64,000 nucleotides of DNA from Ancylobacter crimeensis (lineage in GTDB: Bacteria; Pseudomonadota; Alphaproteobacteria; Rhizobiales; Xanthobacteraceae). Shown piece after piece: positions 42,618-50,779 of the stretch (position 1 is its first letter; each line of letters opens with the position of its first letter). Location: assembly GCF_023016805.1 (NCBI RefSeq), contig NZ_JALKCH010000001.1, forward strand, positions 310,001-374,000, in the 5' to 3' direction. A program made the translations under genes and the position numbers. The notes under the pieces are model-generated. The model searched no databases, was not told the DNA's origin, and worked only from the letters and a program-made list of their open reading frames with translations.

Positions 42618-43892
42618 ATGAGCAACGAAGGACGAGTGCCTCATAAGGTCGTGGTGGTCGGCGCAGGGTTCGGCGGGCTGCAGCTTATTCATGATCTGAA
42701 GCATCCGGGCGTCTCGATAACGCTCGTGGATCGTCGCAATCATCATCTCTTCCAGCCTCTTCTCTACCAGGTGGCGACCACCGTCCTCGCCACGTCGGAG
42801 ATCGCGTGGCCGATCCGTCATCTCTTCCGCGATCGCGATGAGGTGGAAACGCTGCTCGCCGAAGTGGTGGGCGTGGACCGGCACGCCCGGATCGTAAAGC
42901 TGAAGAACGGCGCCAGCCTGCCATATGACACGCTCGTCCTCGCAACGGGTTCTCGTCACGCCTATTTCGGTCACGATGACTGGGAGGCCCACGCGCCTGG
43001 CCTCAAGACGCTCGAGGATGCGACGACGATCCGGCGACGGGTCCTGATCGCTTTCGAGCGCGCCGAACTCGAACCCGATCCGGAGATACGCCAGACGCTG
43101 CTTACATTCGTCGTCATCGGCGCCGGCGCCACCGGCGTCGAACTGGCCGGCATGATCGCGGAACTGGCACATCACACCTTGCCCCGCGAGTTTCGGAAAA
43201 TCGATACCCGCAAGTCGCGAATCCTGCTGATCGAGGGCGGCCCGCGTGTCCTGCCGGCCTTCAGCCCCACTCTTTCCGACTATGCGAAGCAGGCGCTGCA
43301 GGACCTCGGCGTGGAGGTGCTCGTCAATAGCCAGGTGACCGACACCGGGGCGGAAGGCCTGAAAATCGGCGACACCACGATCGCAAGCCGTACGATCATC
43401 TGGGCGGCAGGCGTGCAGGCCTCGCCCGCGGCCAGATGGCTCGACGCCAAGGCCGACCGGGCGGGGCGCGTCGTGGTGCAGCCGAACCTGACGGTGCCGG
43501 GCGACGAGGACATATTCGTCATTGGCGACACCGCGATGGTCGAGCAGGACGGCAAGGCTGTCCCCGGCCTGGCGCCGGCAGCAAAGCAGCAGGGGGCCTA
43601 TGTCGCGAAGGTCATCCGCCGTCGTCTGGAAGGCAAGCCGGCTCCGGCGGCATTCAAATACCGTCATCAGGGCAATCTCGCCACCATCGGTCGGCGTGCT
43701 GCCATCATCGAATATGGCAAGTTCCGCCTGCGGGGCAGTTTGGCCTGGTGGCTGTGGGGCATTGCCCACATCTATTTTCTGATCGGCACCCGGTCTCGAT
43801 TCGCCGTCGCGTGGAGCTGGCTGTGGATCTACCTGAGCGGACTGCAAAGTGCTCGCCTGATCACCCAGCGCGAAACAATGCGGGAGGACTAG
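42618..43892 (+). CDS. ndh: type II NADH:quinone oxidoreductase
   Basis: A 424-residue monotopic flavoprotein that passes electrons from NADH to quinone without pumping protons. Two dinucleotide motifs are present: VVVGAGFGGLQ (FAD, about residues 11-21) and FVVIGAGATGVELAG (NADH, about 165-179). HHLFQPLLYQVAT and GDTAMVEQDGKAVPGLAPAAKQQG are family signatures. The C-terminus has amphipathic, Trp-rich helices (LAWWLWGIAHIYFLIG) for membrane attachment. It works alongside complex I, whose assembly-factor homologues are elsewhere in this window. Confidence 0.93.
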   Translation: MSNEGRVPHKVVVVGAGFGGLQLIHDLKHPGVSITLVDRRNHHLFQPLLYQVATTVLATSEIAWPIRHLFRDRDEVETLLAEVVGVDRHARIVKLKNGASLPYDTLVLATGSRHAYFGHDDWEAHAPGLKTLEDATTIRRRVLIAFERAELEPDPEIRQTLLTFVVIGAGATGVELAGMIAELAHHTLPREFRKIDTRKSRILLIEGGPRVLPAFSPTLSDYAKQALQDLGVEVLVNSQVTDTGAEGLKIGDTTIASRTIIWAAGVQASPAARWLDAKADRAGRVVVQPNLTVPGDEDIFVIGDTAMVEQDGKAVPGLAPAAKQQGAYVAKVIRRRLEGKPAPAAFKYRHQGNLATIGRRAAIIEYGKFRLRGSLAWWLWGIAHIYFLIGTRSRFAVAWSWLWIYLSGLQSARLITQRETMRED

Positions 43893-44049
43893 AAGGAAGC
43901 GCCGCCATGCCTTTCGCGCCGGGACATGACAGATCGCCGAAGCACGGCGCGAGGACGACGCCGCGCGGGCGGAGACCGCCGGCTGTCTTGACACCGGGGC
44001 GATGAATGGGGCGAGTTCATCCGGGTTTGGCGTTTTGCGCCGCAAGGAC

Positions 44050-44724
44050 ATGCCGGTGAAACTTATCCTGTTCGATTGCGACGGTACGCTGGTCGATAGC
44101 CAGAACGTCATCGTCAATGCCATGCTGCGAGCCTATGAGGCGATGGGCATGACCCCGCCGTCGCGCCAGAAGATGCTGAGCGTGGTCGGCCTCTCGCTGG
44201 TGAAGGCGATGCATCGTCTCGGCGACGATGCCGCCGGCTACCCGGCCGAGGAACTGGCCGAGCACTACAAGGTCGCGTTCCATGCCCAGCGTGCCGAGCC
44301 GGGCTTCGAGGAGCCGCTGTTCCCCGGCATCGGCGGGATGCTCGAAATCCTGTGCGGTCGCGAGGACGTCCTGCTTGGCCTCGCCACCGGCAAGTCGCAA
44401 CGCGGTGTCGCCGCGGTTCTCGCGCATCACGGTCTCGAAGGACGTTTCGTCACCATCCAGACCGCCGACACCGCTCCTTCCAAGCCGCATCCCGGCATGG
44501 TGCTGCAGGCGATGGAGGAGACCGGCATCGGGCCTCAGGACACGGTGCTCATCGGCGATACCAGCTATGACATGGTCATGGCCCGCAGTGCCGACGCCCA
44601 TGCGGTCGGCGTGACCTGGGGTTATCACCCGCGCGATCTGCTTCGGCAGTCCGGCGCCCAGCATCTCGTCGATGCCGCGGACGAATTGCTGCCGCTGCTG
44701 GACGAGATGTGGGGGAGGGGCTGA
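44050..44724 (+). CDS. HAD-superfamily hydrolase (phosphoglycolate-phosphatase-like)
   Basis: A 224-residue HAD-IA phosphatase. FDCDGTLVDS holds the nucleophile and acid/base Asp pair, LATGKSQRG the Thr motif, then KPHPGM (Lys) and IGDTSYDMVMA (Asp pair). All catalytic motifs are intact, unlike the HAD-like half of the 32.5 kb fusion. The stop overlaps the ATP12 start (ATGA), an arrangement common in Rhizobiales. The substrate is unknown. Confidence 0.9.
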   Translation: MPVKLILFDCDGTLVDSQNVIVNAMLRAYEAMGMTPPSRQKMLSVVGLSLVKAMHRLGDDAAGYPAEELAEHYKVAFHAQRAEPGFEEPLFPGIGGMLEILCGREDVLLGLATGKSQRGVAAVLAHHGLEGRFVTIQTADTAPSKPHPGMVLQAMEETGIGPQDTVLIGDTSYDMVMARSADAHAVGVTWGYHPRDLLRQSGAQHLVDAADELLPLLDEMWGRG

Positions 44725-45521
44725 TGGGCGAGGGAGCGAAGGGGGGCGACCCGGAAGGCGTCGACCAGTCGGGCCCCGGTCCGGCTTCGGGTGATGCGAT
44801 CCGCCGCGCGGCGATGGATCGGCCGGCCTTGCCGAAGCGGTTCTATGCCCGCGCCGAAGCGCGTTCGGTCGACGGAGGCTTCAGGGTCGAGCTGGACGGA
44901 CGCCCTGTCCGCACGCCTGGCAGGCAGGTCGTCGAGGTGCCGTCGCAGCCGCTTGCCGTACGGATGGCCGAGGAATGGAGCGGGCAGGGCGAGGTCATCG
45001 ATCCCGGCACCATGCCGATGGTTCGCCTGGTGAACTCCGCGCTGGACGGGGTGGCTGGCGCGATGGAGGCGACGGCCGGGGAAATCGTGCGCTATGCCGG
45101 GAGCGATCTGCTCTGCTACCGGGCCGATTCCCCCGTGCGGCTGGCCAGCCTCCAGCACGAGCTCTGGAACCCTGTCCTCGATTGGCTTCGCGCCCGCTTT
45201 GGTGCCCGCTTCAACGTCGCCGAGGGCGTGATGTTCGTCGCCCAGCCGGGGGAGAGCCTTTCGGCCATTGCATCCGCCATGCCCGCAGATCCGCTTCGGC
45301 TTGCCGCGCTGAACCTGCTCACCACGCTCTCGGGCTCGGCCTTTCTCGCGCTCGCCGTCTGGCATGGCGAACTCGAAGCGGAAGACGCCTGGCGCCGGGC
45401 CCATCTCGACGAGGACGTGCAGGCGGAGGTCTGGGGACGCGACGCGCTCGCCGAGCAGCGGCGGGCCACGCGCTGGCGGGATTTCGAGGCGGCCGCGATT
45501 CTGCTCACGACCTTGAAGTGA
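44724..45521 (+). CDS. ATP12-family F1-ATPase assembly chaperone
   Basis: A 265-residue protein with a disordered head of about 35 residues, then the ATP12 domain: KRFYARAEARSVDGGFRVELDGRPVRTP, AEEWSGQGEVIDPGTMPM, and a helical C-terminal part with VGLLTTLSGSAFLALAV-like sequence. In mitochondria ATP12 holds the F1 alpha subunit before assembly; the alphaproteobacterial role is presumed to be the same. A strong GGGGGAGGGG precedes the start, which overlaps the HAD gene stop. Confidence 0.92.
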   Translation: MGEGAKGGDPEGVDQSGPGPASGDAIRRAAMDRPALPKRFYARAEARSVDGGFRVELDGRPVRTPGRQVVEVPSQPLAVRMAEEWSGQGEVIDPGTMPMVRLVNSALDGVAGAMEATAGEIVRYAGSDLLCYRADSPVRLASLQHELWNPVLDWLRARFGARFNVAEGVMFVAQPGESLSAIASAMPADPLRLAALNLLTTLSGSAFLALAVWHGELEAEDAWRRAHLDEDVQAEVWGRDALAEQRRATRWRDFEAAAILLTTLK

Positions 45522-45622
45522 CCTGCGGCCGCATCATGGCCACAAGGGGGTGCATGGTAGGGCTCGCATTCCTCCCCAGCGTTGCCGCGGTAGACTTTCG
45601 GTTGGTCAAAGCCTAGAGAGGC

Positions 45623-46399
45623 ATGAGGGCAGATTTTTACTCTCCACACTACTTGGACGTCGCTGTGTCGATTCTACATCTGGAAGGTTCTGCCGCTCCG
45701 CGCCAGATTTACGCGATAGGGGACATCCACGGCCGCCTCGATCTGCTGAAGATCATGGTCAAGCTCATTGCCGCGGATCTCGACCAGTATGGCCGGGAGG
45801 GTGCGCTCGTCGTCACGCTCGGGGATATCGTCGACCGCGGGCCGGATTCGCGCGAGGTCATCGAATTGCTCGCCGGCAATCCCTTCAAGGTCCCCTACGT
45901 CGCCATAGCCGGCAACCATGAGCAGATGTTTCTGGACTTCATGGGGCACCCGCGCCGGGGAATGGGCTGGTGCCGGCAGGGCGGCATCGAGACGCTGCGC
46001 TCCTATACCGTGCCGACAGCCGGCATCATGATGGGCCGCGGGTTGTCGGCCGCGGCTGAGACACTGGAATGGGTGATGCCCCCGCATCATCAGCAATTCC
46101 TGCGTTCCATGCGGTGGGGCGTGCGCGTGCCCGGCTTTTTCCTGTGCCATGCGGGCGTGCGGCCCGGCGTGCCGCTCGATGAGCAGACGCCGGAGGACCT
46201 CTTCTGGATACGCGAGGAGTTTCTTGATTCGAAGGAAGATTTCGGCGCCATGGTCGTGCATGGTCACACGGTGGTGCCGCAGATAGATGTGCGCTCGAAC
46301 CGGATCAATATCGATACGGGTGCCTATCAAAGCGGCAAGCTGTCCTGTGCCGTACTTGACCATGACCAGTGCTACAGCCTGGTTGCCGAGCTGCCCTGA
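45623..46399 (+). CDS. calcineurin-like metallophosphatase (PPP family)
   Basis: A 258-residue phosphatase with all metal motifs: GDIHGRLD (from residue 33), GDIVDRG (about 67), GNHE (about 97) and HGHT (about 213). It resembles bacterial PPP-type serine/threonine or dinucleoside phosphatases. GAGAGG precedes ATG 45623; a GTG at 45665 is a weaker alternative. It lies upstream of the exopolysaccharide locus, which encodes a tyrosine kinase, so a protein phosphatase role is conceivable but unproven. Confidence 0.85.
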   Translation: MRADFYSPHYLDVAVSILHLEGSAAPRQIYAIGDIHGRLDLLKIMVKLIAADLDQYGREGALVVTLGDIVDRGPDSREVIELLAGNPFKVPYVAIAGNHEQMFLDFMGHPRRGMGWCRQGGIETLRSYTVPTAGIMMGRGLSAAAETLEWVMPPHHQQFLRSMRWGVRVPGFFLCHAGVRPGVPLDEQTPEDLFWIREEFLDSKEDFGAMVVHGHTVVPQIDVRSNRINIDTGAYQSGKLSCAVLDHDQCYSLVAELP

Positions 46400-46529
46400 G
46401 CACTGAACTCCGGCAGCTTGCCGCAAGAAGGCGGGCATCGGCGCACCTCCTGCGTCATGGCATGAAATCTGCCATAGTCCTTCACATGTGGGCGCCGCGG
46501 CCGTTTCCGGTCGTCTGCCGGGAGCGCGA

Positions 46530-47138
46530 ATGAGCCGGATGATGCGCCGAGCCGCCATGGTCGTCGTGACGACGCTTGCCACCGTGCCGGCAGCGCGGAC
46601 GGCGCCCATTCCCGAATATGACATACCGCAGATGGTTGAGATCGGCAGCATTCCCGCGCCGCAGGGGTGGGTCGCCTTTTGTCGCGAGAATGCCGGGGAT
46701 TGCCAACCTCGCCCGTCTCCCCCGGTCGCGCTCACGCAGCGCCGGTGGGACCAACTGTTCCGTGTGAATGCCGCCGTGAACGGCTCCGTGCGGAATGTCG
46801 AGGAGCGCCCCGGGCAGGATGTGTGGCGCTATCCGGCAGACGGCACCGGCGATTGCGAGGATTACGTCCTGGAAAAACGGCGCAGGCTCATCGCGGCGGG
46901 CTGGCCTCCCGGCGCCCTGCTCATAACCACCGCGCGCACCCGTGCAGGGATCGGCCACGCCGTCCTGATCGTGCGGACCGATATCGGAGAGTTCGTGCTC
47001 GACAACAACGATATCGGCGTGAAGCCATGGACCGACGTGCCCTATACCCTGCTCGCGCGGCAATCCGCGGCCAATCCACAGATATGGGCGGCATTGCAGG
47101 GGCGCGATCGGCAGAAGGGGCAGGGTGCGATGCAATAG
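46530..47138 (+). CDS. periplasmic transglutaminase-like cysteine protease (LapG-like, BTLCP family)
   Basis: A 202-residue exported protein with a signal peptide (RRAAMVVVTTLATVPAARTA). The catalytic triad is Cys109 in GDCEDYVLEKR, His143 in GIGHAVLIVRT and Asp158 in FVLDNN, all intact. LapG proteins clip large surface adhesins from the outer membrane when cyclic di-GMP is low. No adhesin or LapD receptor is visible here, but the neighbouring exopolysaccharide genes fit a role in attachment. GGGAG precedes ATG 46530. Confidence 0.85.
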   Translation: MSRMMRRAAMVVVTTLATVPAARTAPIPEYDIPQMVEIGSIPAPQGWVAFCRENAGDCQPRPSPPVALTQRRWDQLFRVNAAVNGSVRNVEERPGQDVWRYPADGTGDCEDYVLEKRRRLIAAGWPPGALLITTARTRAGIGHAVLIVRTDIGEFVLDNNDIGVKPWTDVPYTLLARQSAANPQIWAALQGRDRQKGQGAMQ

Positions 47139-47556
47139 CAATGTGCATGCGACGCCGGCATCGCGGCAGGCAGACGGCCGCGCCGAGGGAATTCGCTCGA
47201 GGCGGCGGTACCTGTCGGAGGGGTTTCAACGCCTCCAGAAGACCGTTTCTGGCATTTCGATACCGTTTTCTCAAGGGAATTGACCGGAATAACGTAACGT
47301 ACCTGGGCTTGAGGCTTTACTTTTCGTTGCAATTTCTCGGTGATTGTTGGGACTTGCTATGCATGTCATACAAAGAACGCACTGTTATTGCATCGCAGCG
47401 TACATGCGGGTTTGGTGTTGCCGCAGTGCCGCATGAATGGTCTAACCGTCCTGCATCGCCGGGCACTTCTCGTCTGGTGCTGAGCCGTGTGGCATAGAGT
47501 AGACTTCGGGCTCGCTGGCGGGCGACCCAGCGTTGAATACATTAGGGGGCATATTG
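47139..47556 (+). other. control region in front of the exopolysaccharide locus
   Basis: A 418-base noncoding region, AT-richer than its surroundings. It contains ATAACGTAACGTAC (near 47290), an overlapping ACGT pair that might bind a regulator, and a weak promoter-like pair (TTGTTG, 17 bases, CATACA, near 47344-47372). No gene was recognised. Confidence 0.4.
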
Positions 47557-48294
47557 ATGAGGCTGTTGGCCATCTTCGGGCTGATCGCGCTGCTGATCTC
47601 CGGGTGCGCGGGTGCGCAGGGGCCGGGGGCAGGGCAGGCGAGTGGCAGTCGTGCCACCAGCTATGCGGAAGCCCGGACGCCGGCTGTTATTCCGGCGTCG
47701 CTCGCCAATGAGGCGACCTCCAGCATCGATAGCAACCTCTCCGAATACCGCCTGGGCGGCTATGACCTCGTGACCGTCTCGGTCCTCGGCGTGCCGGAGC
47801 TGACCGGTGACTTCCAGGTCGGCCCCGACGGGACGATGTCTTTGCCCCTGCTCGGTCAGGTGCACGTGGCCGGTCTTACCCCGCAGCAGCTGCAGGTGAA
47901 GCTGGCCACCGAGCTCGGCCGCAAATATCTCCAGTCGCCGCAGGTGTCCGTCTCGGTCAAGGAATACCGGAGCCAGCGGGTCACGGTGGAAGGGGCGGTG
48001 AACAAGCCCGGCGTGTTCACGCTGAACAACTCGACCACGCTCATCCAGGCTGTGGCGATGGCCGAGGGTACCACGCGCTATGCCGAGCTCCAGAACACCC
48101 TGGTCTTCCGTACCACCAACGGCCAGAAGAGCGTGGCGCGTTTCGATCTCGACCAGGTTCGTGCCGGCAAGGCCGCCGACCCGGTCATGAAGGCGGGCGA
48201 CGTCGTTGTCATAACGGAGTCCCAGACGAAGTCCGCGCTGCGCGACATCCTCATGGCGTTGCCGATCGCCTCGCTGTTCGTTGCAATTTTCTGA
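47557..48294 (+). CDS. polysaccharide export lipoprotein (Wza/GumB-type)
   Basis: A 245-residue outer-membrane polysaccharide export protein. The lipoprotein signal ends LLISGC (Cys18). A Poly_export domain follows (YRLGGYDLVTVSVLGVPELTGDFQVGPDGTMSLPLLG) and then an SLBB domain (VTVEGAVNKPGVFTL). It would form the outer-membrane channel for the exopolysaccharide. ATG 47557 is preceded by AGGGGG. It is the first gene of the export operon, 40 bases before the kinase gene. Confidence 0.92.
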   Translation: MRLLAIFGLIALLISGCAGAQGPGAGQASGSRATSYAEARTPAVIPASLANEATSSIDSNLSEYRLGGYDLVTVSVLGVPELTGDFQVGPDGTMSLPLLGQVHVAGLTPQQLQVKLATELGRKYLQSPQVSVSVKEYRSQRVTVEGAVNKPGVFTLNNSTTLIQAVAMAEGTTRYAELQNTLVFRTTNGQKSVARFDLDQVRAGKAADPVMKAGDVVVITESQTKSALRDILMALPIASLFVAIF

Positions 48295-48334
48295 TGCTCA
48301 GGCTGTCCATCTTCTCTGAAGAGGTGATCACGCA

Positions 48335-50779
48335 GTGAACGGTCCCGATCTCAACAGAGAACTCGTTCGTGGCGATAGCCATCTGCCCGTCGGCGTGACC
48401 GCGGTGCCGGGAGGCGGCTACGGTCCGCTTGCCATGCCGATGCACTACGACGCCTCCGGCGGAGGTCGACGGGGGCATGAATGGTGGAACGCGGAGACCA
48501 TGTTCCGCGTCTGGCGCATCCTGTCCCGCCGGCGCCGACAGATCGGCATCGTCGTGCTGCTGTGCCTGCTGGTCGGCTTGCTCGTCACCTTCATGATGCA
48601 GCCTGTCTACCGCGGCACGGTGACCATCCAGATCGCGCGTGAATCGTCGAAGATCGTGAACGTCGAAAGCGTCGATCCCGACGATGATGGCGGCGGCAGC
48701 GGCGGCTCGCGCGAGTATCTCGAGACGCAATACCAGTTGCTGAAGAGCCGTGCCCTCGCGGAAAAGGTCGTTCAGGCAACCAATCTCGACTCACCGTCGA
48801 GCACAGCGCTCAACAACAGCGGCGGCGGCTTCTTCTCCTGGGTGAAGAGCAATGTCTCGGCTCTGCTTTCGAGCGATCCCGCGCCGACGCAGCAGGGCCC
48901 CGATCTCGCCGCGCGCCGTAACCAGGCGATCGGCCTGGTCCTCGGCATGATCGACGTCCAGCCGCAGCGCAATTCCCAGCTCGTCTCGGTCAACGTCTCG
49001 AGCCCCGACCCGCAGATGGCGGCCCGGCTGGCGAATGCACTGGCGGAGAGCTACATCGCTCAGTCGCTTGAAAGGCGCTACAACGCCTCGTCCTATGCGC
49101 GATCTTTCCTTCAGGACCGCCTCGCCGAACTTAAGCTGAAGGTCGAGGAAAGCGAGAAGGATCTCGTCAACTATGCCCAGAGCCAGGGCATCGTGAACAT
49201 GGACAACGACTCCACGCTCCTCAGCGCGGACCTCGAGACCGCCAACTCCTCTCTGGGGACGGCTCGTGGCCAGCGCATTCGCGATGAGGAGATGTGGAAG
49301 ATTGCCGAGAACACCCCGCCGCTGTCCATTCCCGAAGTGATCCAGGACTCGTCGGTGCGTGCGCTGCGGGACCAGATCGCGGCAGCGTCGGCCGAATACC
49401 AGCAGAAGCTGAGTCAGTTCAAGCCGGCCTTCCCGCAGATGGTCGAACTCAAGGCGAAGATGGACGAGCTGCAGTTCCAGCTCGATGCCCAGTCAAACCT
49501 GATCAAGGAAACCATCAAGGCGCGTTACGAGGCCTCCCTCCAGCAGGAGAAGGTCCTGCAGGCGCAACTGGATGCGGTGAAGCAGGATGCGCTCGGCATG
49601 CGCGACCGCCTCATCCGCTACAATATCCTCAAGCGCGAGGTGGAGTCGAACAAGTCGCTCTATGACGGCCTGCTGCAGCGCTACAAGGAAGTCGGCATCG
49701 CCGGCGGCATCGGGGCCAGCAACATCTCGATCGTCGATCGCGCACAGGTGCCGGGCGCGCCCTATTCGCCCAACATGATCCTCAATCTCGGCCTGGCGGG
49801 TTTTGTCGGGCTGATCCTGGGTATCGGCCTCGCCTTCGGCCTGGAGATGCTCGACGACACGTTGAAGTCGCCGGATCACGCGGAAGAGAAGATCGGCGTG
49901 CCGGTGGTCGGCGTCATTCCGCTTGGGGGCGGGGATGCCGATCTGCTGACCCAGATGGAGACGCCGAAATCGAATTTGGCGGAGGCCTTTCGATCGCTGC
50001 GCACGAGCCTGCAGGTTTCGACCCCGGAAGGGGTTCCCAAGAGCCTGCTCATCACATCGAGCCAGCCGGGCGAAGGCAAGTCGACGACCGCCGTGGCGCT
50101 GGCGCAGAACTTCGCCCAGCTTGGCTACCGCGTATTGCTGATCGACGCCGACCTGCGTCGTCCGTCCCTGCATCGTGTGCTGGACGTGCCGAACGAAGTG
50201 GGCATCGTCGACTACCTGTCCGGCGCGGTGCCGCTGGCGAGCATCGTCCAGTCCTACGGGCCGAACCTCACCTTGATCCCGTGCGGCGCGCCGCCCCGCG
50301 ATCCCACCGAGCTGCTTGCCGGTACGCGGATGAAGGCGCTGATCGACTACAGCTCGAAGCATTTCGACCTTCTGCTGCTCGACGGGCCGCCCATCCTGGA
50401 ACTGGCCGACGCGCCTCTGCTGGCTTCCATGACGGAGGGCACGCTGCTGGTCGTTTCGGCCAACACGGTGCGCCATTCGGTGGTCCGTACCCGCATCAAG
50501 CGCCTGCAGCGCGCACGCGCCACGATCACCGGTGTGGTACTCAACCGCTTCGACATGCGCGCGGCCGATTCCTACTATTATTATTCGGGTTATTACTCGG
50601 GGGCCTATGACTACGGCACCAGCGACGAAACCCCGGCGGATGGCAGCCTGACGAACCCGCAGGGCGACGGCCCCGACGATGGGACGGCGGCCAGCCCGGC
50701 CGGCACGGAAACCCCCGTTGTTGCCGATAACCGCGCTGGGTCCGACCGCCGCGACGACGGGTCGGGGCGTGGGGCGTGA
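48335..50779 (+). CDS. polysaccharide co-polymerase and tyrosine autokinase (Wzc/GumC-ExoP type)
   Basis: An 814-residue inner-membrane protein with a Wzz domain (first helix near residues 68-90), a long periplasmic coiled-coil, a Gly/Pro-rich second helix near 480-505 and a cytoplasmic BY-kinase domain. The kinase has Walker A PGEGKST (Lys582), Walker A' LLIDADLRRP and Walker B LLLDGPP. The C-terminus has eight Tyr within 14 residues (SYYYYSGYYSGAYDYG region), the expected autophosphorylation cluster. The start is GTG 48335. The stop overlaps the next gene (GTGA), so the two are coupled. Confidence 0.93.
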   Translation: MNGPDLNRELVRGDSHLPVGVTAVPGGGYGPLAMPMHYDASGGGRRGHEWWNAETMFRVWRILSRRRRQIGIVVLLCLLVGLLVTFMMQPVYRGTVTIQIARESSKIVNVESVDPDDDGGGSGGSREYLETQYQLLKSRALAEKVVQATNLDSPSSTALNNSGGGFFSWVKSNVSALLSSDPAPTQQGPDLAARRNQAIGLVLGMIDVQPQRNSQLVSVNVSSPDPQMAARLANALAESYIAQSLERRYNASSYARSFLQDRLAELKLKVEESEKDLVNYAQSQGIVNMDNDSTLLSADLETANSSLGTARGQRIRDEEMWKIAENTPPLSIPEVIQDSSVRALRDQIAAASAEYQQKLSQFKPAFPQMVELKAKMDELQFQLDAQSNLIKETIKARYEASLQQEKVLQAQLDAVKQDALGMRDRLIRYNILKREVESNKSLYDGLLQRYKEVGIAGGIGASNISIVDRAQVPGAPYSPNMILNLGLAGFVGLILGIGLAFGLEMLDDTLKSPDHAEEKIGVPVVGVIPLGGGDADLLTQMETPKSNLAEAFRSLRTSLQVSTPEGVPKSLLITSSQPGEGKSTTAVALAQNFAQLGYRVLLIDADLRRPSLHRVLDVPNEVGIVDYLSGAVPLASIVQSYGPNLTLIPCGAPPRDPTELLAGTRMKALIDYSSKHFDLLLLDGPPILELADAPLLASMTEGTLLVVSANTVRHSVVRTRIKRLQRARATITGVVLNRFDMRAADSYYYYSGYYSGAYDYGTSDETPADGSLTNPQGDGPDDGTAASPAGTETPVVADNRAGSDRRDDGSGRGA

